Virus record (IMG/VR): IMGVR_UViG_3300020084_000127
Span: 1 to 21,744 of that record
Origin: a virus
Direction: 5' to 3' (one strand)
DNA: 21,744 nt
Position numbers and translations under genes: made by a program. Shown here piece after piece: positions 5,860 through 12,750 of the stretch; positions within the stretch are counted from its first letter, which is position 1; the number at the start of each line of letters is the position of its first letter. Below the pieces are notes generated by a model. It searched no databases, was not told the DNA's origin, and saw only the letters and a list, made by a program, of their open reading frames with translations.

Positions 5860-6620
5860 TCTTTTTCTTCACTGCCCTCCAGCATAGCAGTAATTGGATT
5901 GTCACCACCGCTGATCATTTCATGTAGTGGAATATTTAGAGTTTCTTCAATTCCATCCCAGGTTGGAAGTCTGAAATTGTTAGGATCTCTCAGTAGTTTA
6001 TTAGCAGTAGGTGCCAATGCCCTTTCAATTTTCTGTAATTGAGCACCAAGAAGATTACTATATTGGAATCCAACTGAAAGTGCCTTGAGTTGATCTTCTT
6101 CGGGCATCATAGAAATAGAGTCTAGATTACCAACACTAATTCTACCAAATGACATGATATCCATTGCTGCTTGTTTACCCATACGGGCAATCCAGTATTT
6201 CTTTTCTTCTTCTTCATCATCATTCCAATAACGCAGAAGATCTTCTTCAGTAGCACAGTGCTGTCGTACTAGATCAATGAAAACATCAGACTCTTTGGTT
6301 TGCCGAATATATTTTCTTTCTGCAATTTCAATATCGATACACTTATCTTTGTGATCGATTTCTAAAAGTTTACGTTCGTACTCTGACTCACAATTAGCAA
6401 GACGTTCCTCAATATGATCACGATGAACTTTTTCACGCTCAATTTCAAATTCAATTTTTTTGAGCGAGTGAGTTCTATTTTCAAGTTCAAGCAATGCTTG
6501 CCTAACTTGACGATACTTTGTTACATGGCTGTGACTAACAAAAACTTCATTTTGGTATTTTGTTTGTCCACTTGCATATCTTACAGAATAATCAAGAATT
6601 TGCTCTTTTGATAATGTCAT
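5856..6620 (-). CDS. coiled-coil hypothetical protein, 254 aa
   Basis: Residues ~35-115 form a long, highly charged heptad-like helix (LKKIEFEIEREKVHRDHIEE onward), a probable coiled coil. Residues 130-140 are strongly acidic (DDEEEEK), and the C-terminal half contains further helices followed by a Pro/Gly-containing region (NNFRLPTWDGIEETLNIP). No enzyme motif is visible. It starts at ATG 6620 with GGTGA eight bases upstream and overlaps the first oxygenase gene by ATGA. Lying directly after tail-fibre genes, it could be an assembly factor or a minor virion protein, but I cannot tell which. Confidence 0.82.
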   Translation of the reverse strand: MTLSKEQILDYSVRYASGQTKYQNEVFVSHSHVTKYRQVRQALLELENRTHSLKKIEFEIEREKVHRDHIEERLANCESEYERKLLEIDHKDKCIDIEIAERKYIRQTKESDVFIDLVRQHCATEEDLLRYWNDDEEEEKKYWIARMGKQAAMDIMSFGRISVGNLDSISMMPEEDQLKALSVGFQYSNLLGAQLQKIERALAPTANKLLRDPNNFRLPTWDGIEETLNIPLHEMISGGDNPITAMLEGSEEKE

Positions 6621-6646
6621 TCAAATCACCATTGTTATATTATATA

Positions 6647-7543
6647 TTAGAAATTGTAACCCTTGTTTACCTCTTGTCTGACTTCTTGTCCATCAACAAA
6701 TGTAATTCTTCCATCTTCAATTGCTTGAGTCATTGGCATGTGAACACCCAAATAATCTTCATAGAAACGATTCATTTCAGCAGTTGTAGTGCAAGATTTA
6801 TACTTAGCTTTTACTTCATTCATGGATACAAGTAATTGTGTAACCCTTGCTTTATGTCTATCCTTGGCAGTGATAATTCTAGTGGAAAGTTCATCCAGTG
6901 TCAAGTCTCTTGCCTCAGCAAGAGCACTCAAAAATGGATAATTCCCCTCTGGATTTAGTTTGTATGCATTTGCATCTTCGATTTGATATTCAAATGTTGC
7001 CTGTTCAAGATTAGTATTCAGATCTAGAAGCATGAGACGTTTGTCATATTCTTCTTCAATAACTGCTTTAGCAACAACTTTCATTGCCAATACAGCAGCA
7101 TCATGACGTTGTTGATCAAATTTGATTTCTATTTTAGATGGAGTGTGTACTTCAGGTGGAGTTATTACCAATTCTTGCTTTTCAGCATCCCACGAAAGAG
7201 TTTCATTTCCAAACGATGTTTGCAATTCAATATCTTCATCTTCAGTTACTGCATCTCCAGTAGCAGTATTCATCAATACTTTACCAAGTTCAAGATCTGT
7301 AGATAGAACCTTGATATTTTCTCTTACTTCAGAAAATGATCGAAATCCTTTAGATCCTACAATCTCATTCAATAAGTAATATCTTGAATTTGTATTCGTG
7401 ACCCGATAAATTTCTTCAAATACAGAAAAATTTTCAGAGTCTAAAGAACTAGAAATCCATCCTAAATTACTACCATAATTGATAAACTCTTGGGGCATCG
7501 AGTTCATCCAATTTCCTACTTTTGCTAAAAAATATGTACGCAT
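6647..7543 (-). CDS. hypothetical protein, possible tail-fibre assembly (DUF4376-like), 298 aa
   Basis: N-terminal ~65 residues begin MRTYFLAKVGNWMNSMPQEF and contain aromatic-rich segments; residues 97-135 are acidic and end in ELVITPPEVHTP. Residues ~175-250 hold a pattern (LEQATFEYQIEDANAY ... FLSALAEARDLTLDELSTRI) reminiscent of the DUF4376 domain seen in phage tail-fibre assembly proteins: a helix, a Pro, then [R]-x-[LV]-T-x-x-x-L, then a helix. The match is from memory and not exact. The gene follows the last fibre gene by 12 bases with AGGA upstream of ATG 7543, a position that fits a fibre chaperone or a minor fibre component. Confidence 0.6.
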   Translation of the reverse strand: MRTYFLAKVGNWMNSMPQEFINYGSNLGWISSSLDSENFSVFEEIYRVTNTNSRYYLLNEIVGSKGFRSFSEVRENIKVLSTDLELGKVLMNTATGDAVTEDEDIELQTSFGNETLSWDAEKQELVITPPEVHTPSKIEIKFDQQRHDAAVLAMKVVAKAVIEEEYDKRLMLLDLNTNLEQATFEYQIEDANAYKLNPEGNYPFLSALAEARDLTLDELSTRIITAKDRHKARVTQLLVSMNEVKAKYKSCTTTAEMNRFYEDYLGVHMPMTQAIEDGRITFVDGQEVRQEVNKGYNF

Positions 7544-7555
7544 TGTTATTTCCTA

Positions 7556-9055
7556 TTAGTAAGAACCAAATCCACCATATGGACCAGTACCATCGGCAAG
7601 TGCAGTACCTTGAGTATAAGGGGCTTGATAACCAGAACCAGTATAAGTCATGAATGATCTTGGTTGAACACCAGCACCAATCATGTCTCCACCTTCTCTA
7701 CCAACACCAGATGAAGATCCAGGAATACCCTTTCTATAAGTGATAATAGAATCAGCAAATCTGATTGCATCAACATAGAAAAAGTAAATCCAAGAATTAT
7801 TATTTTGTGCTCCATTATAATTGGAGATAGAATACCCTCTATTCATTCCAGTATGAAGGTTTTCTTCTCCACCATTTTCTGGTTTTTCAATACCTGTTTT
7901 TAGAACTGCTGCATCAGAATCACGACGCTTAGAGACACCACGCGCCGTATTATTTCCTTCAGAACAATAGAAGAAACCAATTCTGGTTCTCATATGTTTT
8001 GCAAAACCATCATTAGTAGGGACTGGAGCAAAGTTAGACCAGGCAGAGTAAGTTTCTGAAGAAAATTCAAATCTAAAGGCTCCCGTATTGACCCACGCAA
8101 AGTATTCTCCTTCAGCGTGTGAAACGTGAGAAATAGCACCACCAACGTCAGTCATCATAACCTCAGTATTGAGATCATGACGATCTGTATTGCCATCTCC
8201 AGATGTAATATAGGCTCTATTTCTACCATTATTTGTATACCATTGATTTCCTAGAAAATCAATCCAAGCACCAGCATAAGTACGATTTCTCTTGGTGTTC
8301 CAGTTACTATTTTGTCCACGATTAGTTTCAGTAATCATAGAGAACGAACAAGAATTAGCAACAGCTGGCAACCACGCATTCTGGCAGTTATAAACGAATA
8401 GATTTACTCCGTTGTGCGATCCTCCAATATATGCCGCAGATCTATCAATAACATCTCCAAGAGAAAGTGTTACATCATTTGGGTGAGTAGTTCTATTACC
8501 ATTTCTGTAAGGAGCAGCATCTTTATAACCAGCGATTGTATAACCACGGTTGATAATATATCTAAATGGATATTGAGTAGGGTTTTCTAGACGATAGTTA
8601 GAATCTAGATCATGCGTCCAATATGCTTCATATGTATCATCATTTCTGATAAGGTTATTATCATAGTCAACTCCAGATTTACGACGACAACGCAGAACCG
8701 ATCCTGCAGTATCATCATTCATTGGAGGAATACCACCACCTACATCTGCCCAAGCAGCAGTAGCATCATATACTTCAACTTTACCAGTTGAGGTATTATA
8801 CCGCAGCATACCTTGAGATGCTGTTGTTGGTCTTTGTCCAGTAGTGCCTTTTGGAATGATAATCGCATCGGTAGTGCTACCTAGATCCAAAGCAACTGCT
8901 GGAGTGGTTGTTTTGACACCGATTCTATCATTGCTACTATCAACGTAAAGTGTGCCGTTATCAAAGCTGAAACGACCAGACGAATCAATTGCCAACTCTG
9001 GAGATCCACTACCAGCAGTTAGACCAGAGATTCTATCAACATTGAGTCTTGACAT
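7556..9055 (-). CDS. tail-fibre-like protein, Tyr/Asn-rich, 499 aa
   Basis: Residues 1-66 resemble the N-terminal part of many phage fibres, including LYVDSSNDRIGVKTTTP and ALDLGSTTDAII. Residues 67-108 are the shared fibre module IPKGTTGQRPTTASQGMLRY followed by NTSTGKVEVYDATAAW. The large C-terminal region (110-499) is rich in Tyr, Asn, Arg and Gly, with two related motifs (INRGYTIAGYKDA at 168-180 and MNRGYSISNYNGA at 404-416), suggesting an internal duplication, possibly of beta-propeller or kelch-like blades. It ends in a Gly/Tyr-rich tail (GPYGGFGSY). A late-promoter-like motif lies just upstream. Probably a receptor-binding or distal fibre protein of the virion. Confidence 0.8.
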   Translation of the reverse strand: MSRLNVDRISGLTAGSGSPELAIDSSGRFSFDNGTLYVDSSNDRIGVKTTTPAVALDLGSTTDAIIIPKGTTGQRPTTASQGMLRYNTSTGKVEVYDATAAWADVGGGIPPMNDDTAGSVLRCRRKSGVDYDNNLIRNDDTYEAYWTHDLDSNYRLENPTQYPFRYIINRGYTIAGYKDAAPYRNGNRTTHPNDVTLSLGDVIDRSAAYIGGSHNGVNLFVYNCQNAWLPAVANSCSFSMITETNRGQNSNWNTKRNRTYAGAWIDFLGNQWYTNNGRNRAYITSGDGNTDRHDLNTEVMMTDVGGAISHVSHAEGEYFAWVNTGAFRFEFSSETYSAWSNFAPVPTNDGFAKHMRTRIGFFYCSEGNNTARGVSKRRDSDAAVLKTGIEKPENGGEENLHTGMNRGYSISNYNGAQNNNSWIYFFYVDAIRFADSIITYRKGIPGSSSGVGREGGDMIGAGVQPRSFMTYTGSGYQAPYTQGTALADGTGPYGGFGSY

Positions 9056-9077
9056 GAAACCTTACTCTCCCTTCATT

Positions 9078-9086
9078 TTATTTATG
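9078..9086 (-). promoter_or_regulatory. T4-type late promoter-like element
   Basis: Minus strand reads CATAAATAA, overlapping the stop of the 364-aa fibre gene and 23 bases before ATG 9055 of the 499-aa fibre gene. One base from TATAAATA and in the expected place. Confidence 0.5.
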
Positions 9087-10176
9087 CAAATGCAGCGTCT
9101 GCTTCTCTAAAGTAAAACTCTACATCTTGAACCCCATTATTAGGACCACGACATGCCTCAAGATGCAACGGATCGCCATGAAACCATTGGTCTGCTTCAT
9201 AACCAGAATCACCAGTTTCCCAATAAAGAATAGATCTACGAACTAAAAATCTTTCAAAAGATCCTGTGTTGTCATCATTTTGATTGAAAGATGATGCCCA
9301 TGCAATTCCTGGATATGATGGTCCACCTTCATAACGAACTCGATCAGCTTCACCAGCAATATAATCTCTTGACAATAATCCTGCTCTCCCTTGCTTGCTC
9401 ATACGACATTTTCTAATGACAGTTCCAATGTTATTATTAGGAAATGTGTAGTTTGTATTATTAGTTGTACCAAATCTATTGAGCTCTGTAACTTCCCAAA
9501 TAAAAATTTTATTTTGATTATCGGTTCTTTTCGCCATCAATTGACTTTCATTACCTGCGCCAGATATTGCCTTAGCAAAATCCATTCTAGAGAAAGCAGT
9601 TCTATTAGTTCTTGCAGTGTGAGAAATAGTTCCATAATTATGAAACAAAGGCATGAAGTTTGCACCAACAGTATTAGTTTTATTTGTGTTGATTGTCCCT
9701 GCATATGCAACCAACATCCACCCTCCACCGTCAGTTTGCATATCGCAATAAACTTGAATGGCATTACCTGACCCAGCAGCTGCTGGTAAAACTGAAGCAC
9801 CAGTGCCATCTGGTTTGATCCAGTAAACTCCATCAGGAGCATTTGGAAATACTCTTTTGATTGCAAGTGCCGATGGAGCTGGGTTTGCTTGTGAAGATCC
9901 GATGATACTAGTACCAGAAGTTGTAGCAGCAGCGTTTATCATCTCCCAAGAAGTTCCATTATAAATCTCCGTTCCCCCAAGAGTTGTGTTATTTCTAATC
10001 ATACCACTTACAGGGATTGATGGTCTTTGCGCTGTAGTGCCAGAGGGAATTGCAACATCTGCATTATTTGCAACGTTCAATGTTCCAGCCAAAATAACAT
10101 TAGTATTTGATACAGTATTGACTGTAAAATCTTTATCACTTGTGCCAAATATTTGTGCTACTTTTATTGTGGACAT
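9082..10176 (-). CDS. tail-fibre-like protein with fibrinogen-like C-terminal domain, 364 aa
   Basis: Residues 1-42 are a leader (VAQIFGTSDKDFTVN...), 43-80 the shared fibre module (IPSGTTAQRPSIPVSGMIR, NNTTLGGTEIYNGTSWEMI). From ~105 a fibrinogen-related domain begins: DGVYWIKPDG (115-124) and then VYCDMQTDGGGWMLVA (142-157), the signature of the fibrinogen C-terminal domain in eukaryotic lectins. The rest (to 364) holds Trp/Tyr/Asn-rich segments and WFHGDPLHLEACRGP near the end. Such domains bind carbohydrates or acetyl groups in animals, so a host-surface-binding role is likely but inferred. Start: ATG 10176, with AAGGAGG at 10183-10189. Sister of the 307-aa protein. Confidence 0.82.
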   Translation of the reverse strand: MSTIKVAQIFGTSDKDFTVNTVSNTNVILAGTLNVANNADVAIPSGTTAQRPSIPVSGMIRNNTTLGGTEIYNGTSWEMINAAATTSGTSIIGSSQANPAPSALAIKRVFPNAPDGVYWIKPDGTGASVLPAAAGSGNAIQVYCDMQTDGGGWMLVAYAGTINTNKTNTVGANFMPLFHNYGTISHTARTNRTAFSRMDFAKAISGAGNESQLMAKRTDNQNKIFIWEVTELNRFGTTNNTNYTFPNNNIGTVIRKCRMSKQGRAGLLSRDYIAGEADRVRYEGGPSYPGIAWASSFNQNDDNTGSFERFLVRRSILYWETGDSGYEADQWFHGDPLHLEACRGPNNGVQDVEFYFREADAAFA

Positions 10177-10182
10177 GATTTA

Positions 10183-10189
10183 CCTCCTT
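10183..10189 (-). promoter_or_regulatory. strong Shine-Dalgarno sequence, 364-aa fibre gene
   Basis: Reads AAGGAGG on the minus strand, six bases before ATG 10176, and overlaps the stop of the preceding glycine-rich fibre gene. It is the strongest ribosome-binding site seen among the fibre genes. Confidence 0.75.
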
Positions 10190-11363
10190 ATACTCTATAA
10201 CGTATGACAACGATACCAGTACCACCAGCGCCGCCAGTACCACCAGCACCACTAGATGTTGATCCACCACCACCGCCACCACCAGTGTTAGCATCACCAG
10301 ATTCACCACTATCTACCTGTCCAGGTCGTCCACCAAATCCACCACCGCCGCTGCCACCAAACCCTCTCCCCATTGCAGGATCATGAGAACCACCTCCACC
10401 GCCACCACCGTAATACTTAGCAGAACCAGTAATTCGATACAATAGTCCTTGACCTCCAGATCCACACGTTCCACTTTGACTATATGGACCGCTGCCACCT
10501 CCAGCACCAGTCTGAGCACCAGTTCCTGGTTCACCTAAGTTCAAAGAACCTCCACCGCCGCCAGCATTCCAGGTGTTAGCGGTGCCAGATGCACCTGCAG
10601 TGCCGAAACCTCCAGATGTTGACGTGGGTTGTGTTGCTGCACCTCCAGCTGCTCCATAGCATCCACCTCCACCAGATCCACCATCTCCGCCAGATTGATT
10701 GACATCGGATCCGCCACCGCCACCACCACCTAAGGCAGTTAGTGTAGTAAATCCTGAGGGTCCAACAATGGTTGTATTTCCACCATTTGTTCCACGAGCT
10801 CCAGTGCCGTTTCCACCAGCACCACCGTTGCCTGTAAATCCAACGGTAATTGTATAATTTCCAGTTTGTGTAAATGGATAGAGTAGTCCAAGTCTAGGAG
10901 CGTCACTACCATAATAAACAATTCCTCCACCGCCGCCGCCACCGCCTGCGCGACCTCCACCGCCACCGCCGCCACCAACTAGCATAACTTCACAGGTTCC
11001 ACCAGTTGTGACAGTAAATGTTCCACTACTAGTAAACATATGAATTTTGAAACCATCTGAGTTATATACTGTATTACCTCCAGATGCAACCATACCCAAA
11101 GTTAGTCCAGCTGTGCTTGTAATAGGATTCCATGCACCTCCAGTCCATACCTCAGCACGACCATTAGTAGTATTATAAATCAACAGTCCTGCAACAGGAG
11201 CTAGTGCATTCTTTTGTGCCTCAGTAATTTTAGGCAATACCATTGCACTATTACCACATTTAGCATCCAAATAACTTTCAACTCTCAATGTGGTTCCTGC
11301 TTGGGTTTGAAGTAATCCAACCCCAGGTTCGCCTTCTAGTTCTGAAACGTAAAGTCTGCTCAT
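10188..11363 (-). CDS. glycine-rich tail-fibre/adhesin-like protein, 391 aa
   Basis: Residues 1-80 hold a leader plus a diverged shared fibre module (VLPKITEAQKNALAPVAGLL, IYNTTNGRAEVWTGGAWNP). At ~105 the sequence FKIHMFTSSGTFTVTTGG starts a glycine-rich domain; residues 130-380 contain repeated runs of 6-8 Gly (130-137, 140-147, 212-218, 320-325, 361-367) and the chain ends GGTGIVVIRYRV. This architecture is typical of phage adhesins built of poly-glycine II helices (as in T-even gp38-type adhesins), and of the Gly-rich domains of other marine phage fibres. Likely host receptor recognition by loops between Gly runs. ATG at 11363 follows the previous stop by one base. Very different composition from its neighbours, hence high local G+C. 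Confidence 0.82.
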   Translation of the reverse strand: MSRLYVSELEGEPGVGLLQTQAGTTLRVESYLDAKCGNSAMVLPKITEAQKNALAPVAGLLIYNTTNGRAEVWTGGAWNPITSTAGLTLGMVASGGNTVYNSDGFKIHMFTSSGTFTVTTGGTCEVMLVGGGGGGGGRAGGGGGGGGIVYYGSDAPRLGLLYPFTQTGNYTITVGFTGNGGAGGNGTGARGTNGGNTTIVGPSGFTTLTALGGGGGGGSDVNQSGGDGGSGGGGCYGAAGGAATQPTSTSGGFGTAGASGTANTWNAGGGGGSLNLGEPGTGAQTGAGGGSGPYSQSGTCGSGGQGLLYRITGSAKYYGGGGGGGSHDPAMGRGFGGSGGGGFGGRPGQVDSGESGDANTGGGGGGGSTSSGAGGTGGAGGTGIVVIRYRV

Positions 11364-11364
11364 T

Positions 11365-12288
11365 TTATTTTACCCACAACCATCCGTTTGCTTGTCCGAG
11401 GGTATCTTCTCTGAGTCCACAATTATTTCCCTCTTCAGGATGGCGACCCCATGCGAAATAAGTACCCCCAGAAGTATGATGATCCCCCATACCTCTAGTT
11501 CCTGTGTTTGGCGATCTGTTGTCGAATATTCCTTCATAATTTAGAGCGATTGATGTTCTTGCAGCTTGACCATTGGCACTAGCATTCAAATCAAATGTCA
11601 TAGCAAATGGAAGGAACATATTTTTAGGACCATAACCACTAGTCCAGTGTCCCGATTCCAACCAAATAGGAGTCTGCCCTCTATATGTAGAAGAATTTCT
11701 AAGACTTTGAATATAAGTATCAGCCAATTTCATAGTGACCTGTGCATTATATACAGGACCATAGTTGGCACCGCCTTCTACATACAATCCAGTTGAACCA
11801 GTAGTTACATGATTTTGACATTGTTCTCTTCTAACTGTTGCACAGAGAGTCCACCCACCAGCATATCTACGATTATCAACATACAATCTATAAATTGTGC
11901 TCTGTCCAGTTGGACGAATATAATAATATCCAGTTACAAATCCATAATAATTTAGTTGTGCTCCAGTTAGAGCTGGATTATTTAGTGTGCCTAAAGTAAC
12001 CGTGGAAGTTGCAGAAGTTCCTGTTTTTACCCAAGAAGAACCAGTCCAAGTCTCAATAACATTTTCAGTCTCATTGAAAAATAAAGCACCAATTCGTACT
12101 CCTCTTTCAGGTCTTTGATTTAGAGGAGCATGACGAAGTTGTAGTTTATCCATTCCACCAAGGTCTAGACTTCCTTCTACAACGAGAGGCTCTTTGATAC
12201 TAACTGTAAAGGGTGGGATAGTCTGTCCATCTACAGTAGAAGCAGAATCAAGACCCGCCAAATATCTTGTCTGCAATCTACTAGGCAT
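11365..12288 (-). CDS. tail-fibre-like protein with diverged fibrinogen-like domain, 307 aa
   Basis: N-terminal ~50 residues are unique (MPSRLQTRYLAGLDSAST...), then a diverged shared module LRHAPLNQRPERGVRIGALF and ETWTGSSWVKT (51-89). From ~117 the sequence GFVTGYYYIRPTGQ and AGGWTLCATVRRE matches the start of a fibrinogen-related domain (GxYxIxP ... GGWT), with the YCDM segment replaced by LYVDNR. The C-terminus has MGDHHTSGGTYFAWGRHPEE and ends WLWVK. Probable receptor-binding fibre tip, a sister to the 364-aa protein. ATG at 12288 overlaps the preceding stop as TAATG. The loss of the usual Cys in the signature suggests relaxed or altered folding. Confidence 0.78.
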   Translation of the reverse strand: MPSRLQTRYLAGLDSASTVDGQTIPPFTVSIKEPLVVEGSLDLGGMDKLQLRHAPLNQRPERGVRIGALFFNETENVIETWTGSSWVKTGTSATSTVTLGTLNNPALTGAQLNYYGFVTGYYYIRPTGQSTIYRLYVDNRRYAGGWTLCATVRREQCQNHVTTGSTGLYVEGGANYGPVYNAQVTMKLADTYIQSLRNSSTYRGQTPIWLESGHWTSGYGPKNMFLPFAMTFDLNASANGQAARTSIALNYEGIFDNRSPNTGTRGMGDHHTSGGTYFAWGRHPEEGNNCGLREDTLGQANGWLWVK

Positions 12289-12719
12289 TATCTAATACTC
12301 CATGAAGCGCCATTTTGAACGGTGACAGTTCGACCAGTTGCAACCGTAATCGGTCCTGCACTCATTCCGTTAGCAAATTCAGCTCCAGTTTGAGTACCTG
12401 TTGGACCAACAGTTAGATTTTCATTGATCGTATTAGCATTAGTCCTAATAATACTTTTATCACCAATAGATGGTCCACCTCCAGAAAGAGGAAACCAATC
12501 AGATGCTTGTCCAGCTACTGGTGGTCTTCTAATTTCTGCAGCATTGAGTGTGGTGTTGAAACGAACTGTACCGTCGATAGCTCCAGCTGGTCTCTGACCA
12601 GTCGTACCTACAGGAAGTTGCAGAACAGCGTTACCTGCAGTATTCAAAAATCTGAGAGCACTAATTGTTGCATCAGTGGTCTGTGATATATTACTACCTT
12701 TGATTTTTGTTTGTGACAT
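12288..12719 (-). CDS. short tail-fibre-like protein, 143 aa
   Basis: Starts at ATG 12719 and carries the shared fibre module (LPVGTTGQRPAGAIDGTVRF, NTTLNAAEIRRPPVAGQ) at residues ~34-78, with a short leader before it (MSQTKIKGSNISQTTDATIS). After the module there is only a Thr/Asn/Gly-rich tail (INENLTVGPTGTQTGAEF ... TVQNGASWSIR) without a recognisable receptor-binding domain. It is therefore either a truncated fibre or a short baseplate-anchored adaptor. Stop and next start overlap as TAATG. A late-promoter-like element lies 23 bases upstream. Confidence 0.75.
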   Translation of the reverse strand: MSQTKIKGSNISQTTDATISALRFLNTAGNAVLQLPVGTTGQRPAGAIDGTVRFNTTLNAAEIRRPPVAGQASDWFPLSGGGPSIGDKSIIRTNANTINENLTVGPTGTQTGAEFANGMSAGPITVATGRTVTVQNGASWSIR

Positions 12720-12741
12720 GTCTCTAAATCCTTGGTATAAC

Positions 12742-12749
12742 TATTTATT
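12742..12749 (-). promoter_or_regulatory. T4-type late promoter-like element
   Basis: Minus strand reads AATAAATA, one base from the T4 late consensus TATAAATA. It lies 23 bases upstream of the 143-aa fibre gene in the only intergenic gap there, at the position expected for a -10-like late element. Confidence 0.5.
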
Positions 12750-12750
12750 G

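Noticed and set aside
9391-9771. 126-codon plus-strand open frame
   Set aside because: Lies wholly inside the 364-aa fibre gene, with Ile/Cys/Ser-rich composition typical of an antisense shadow.
10204-10386. Pro-rich plus-strand open frame
   Set aside because: It is the antisense reading of the Gly-rich adhesin repeats (GGN read backwards gives Pro codons); it has no convincing start context.
10313-10978. Three minus-strand open frames in other phases within the Gly-rich gene
   Set aside because: Val/Leu/Ala-rich readings of GGT/GGC-type repeats in shifted phase; only the long frame has a module, a proper start and a proper end.
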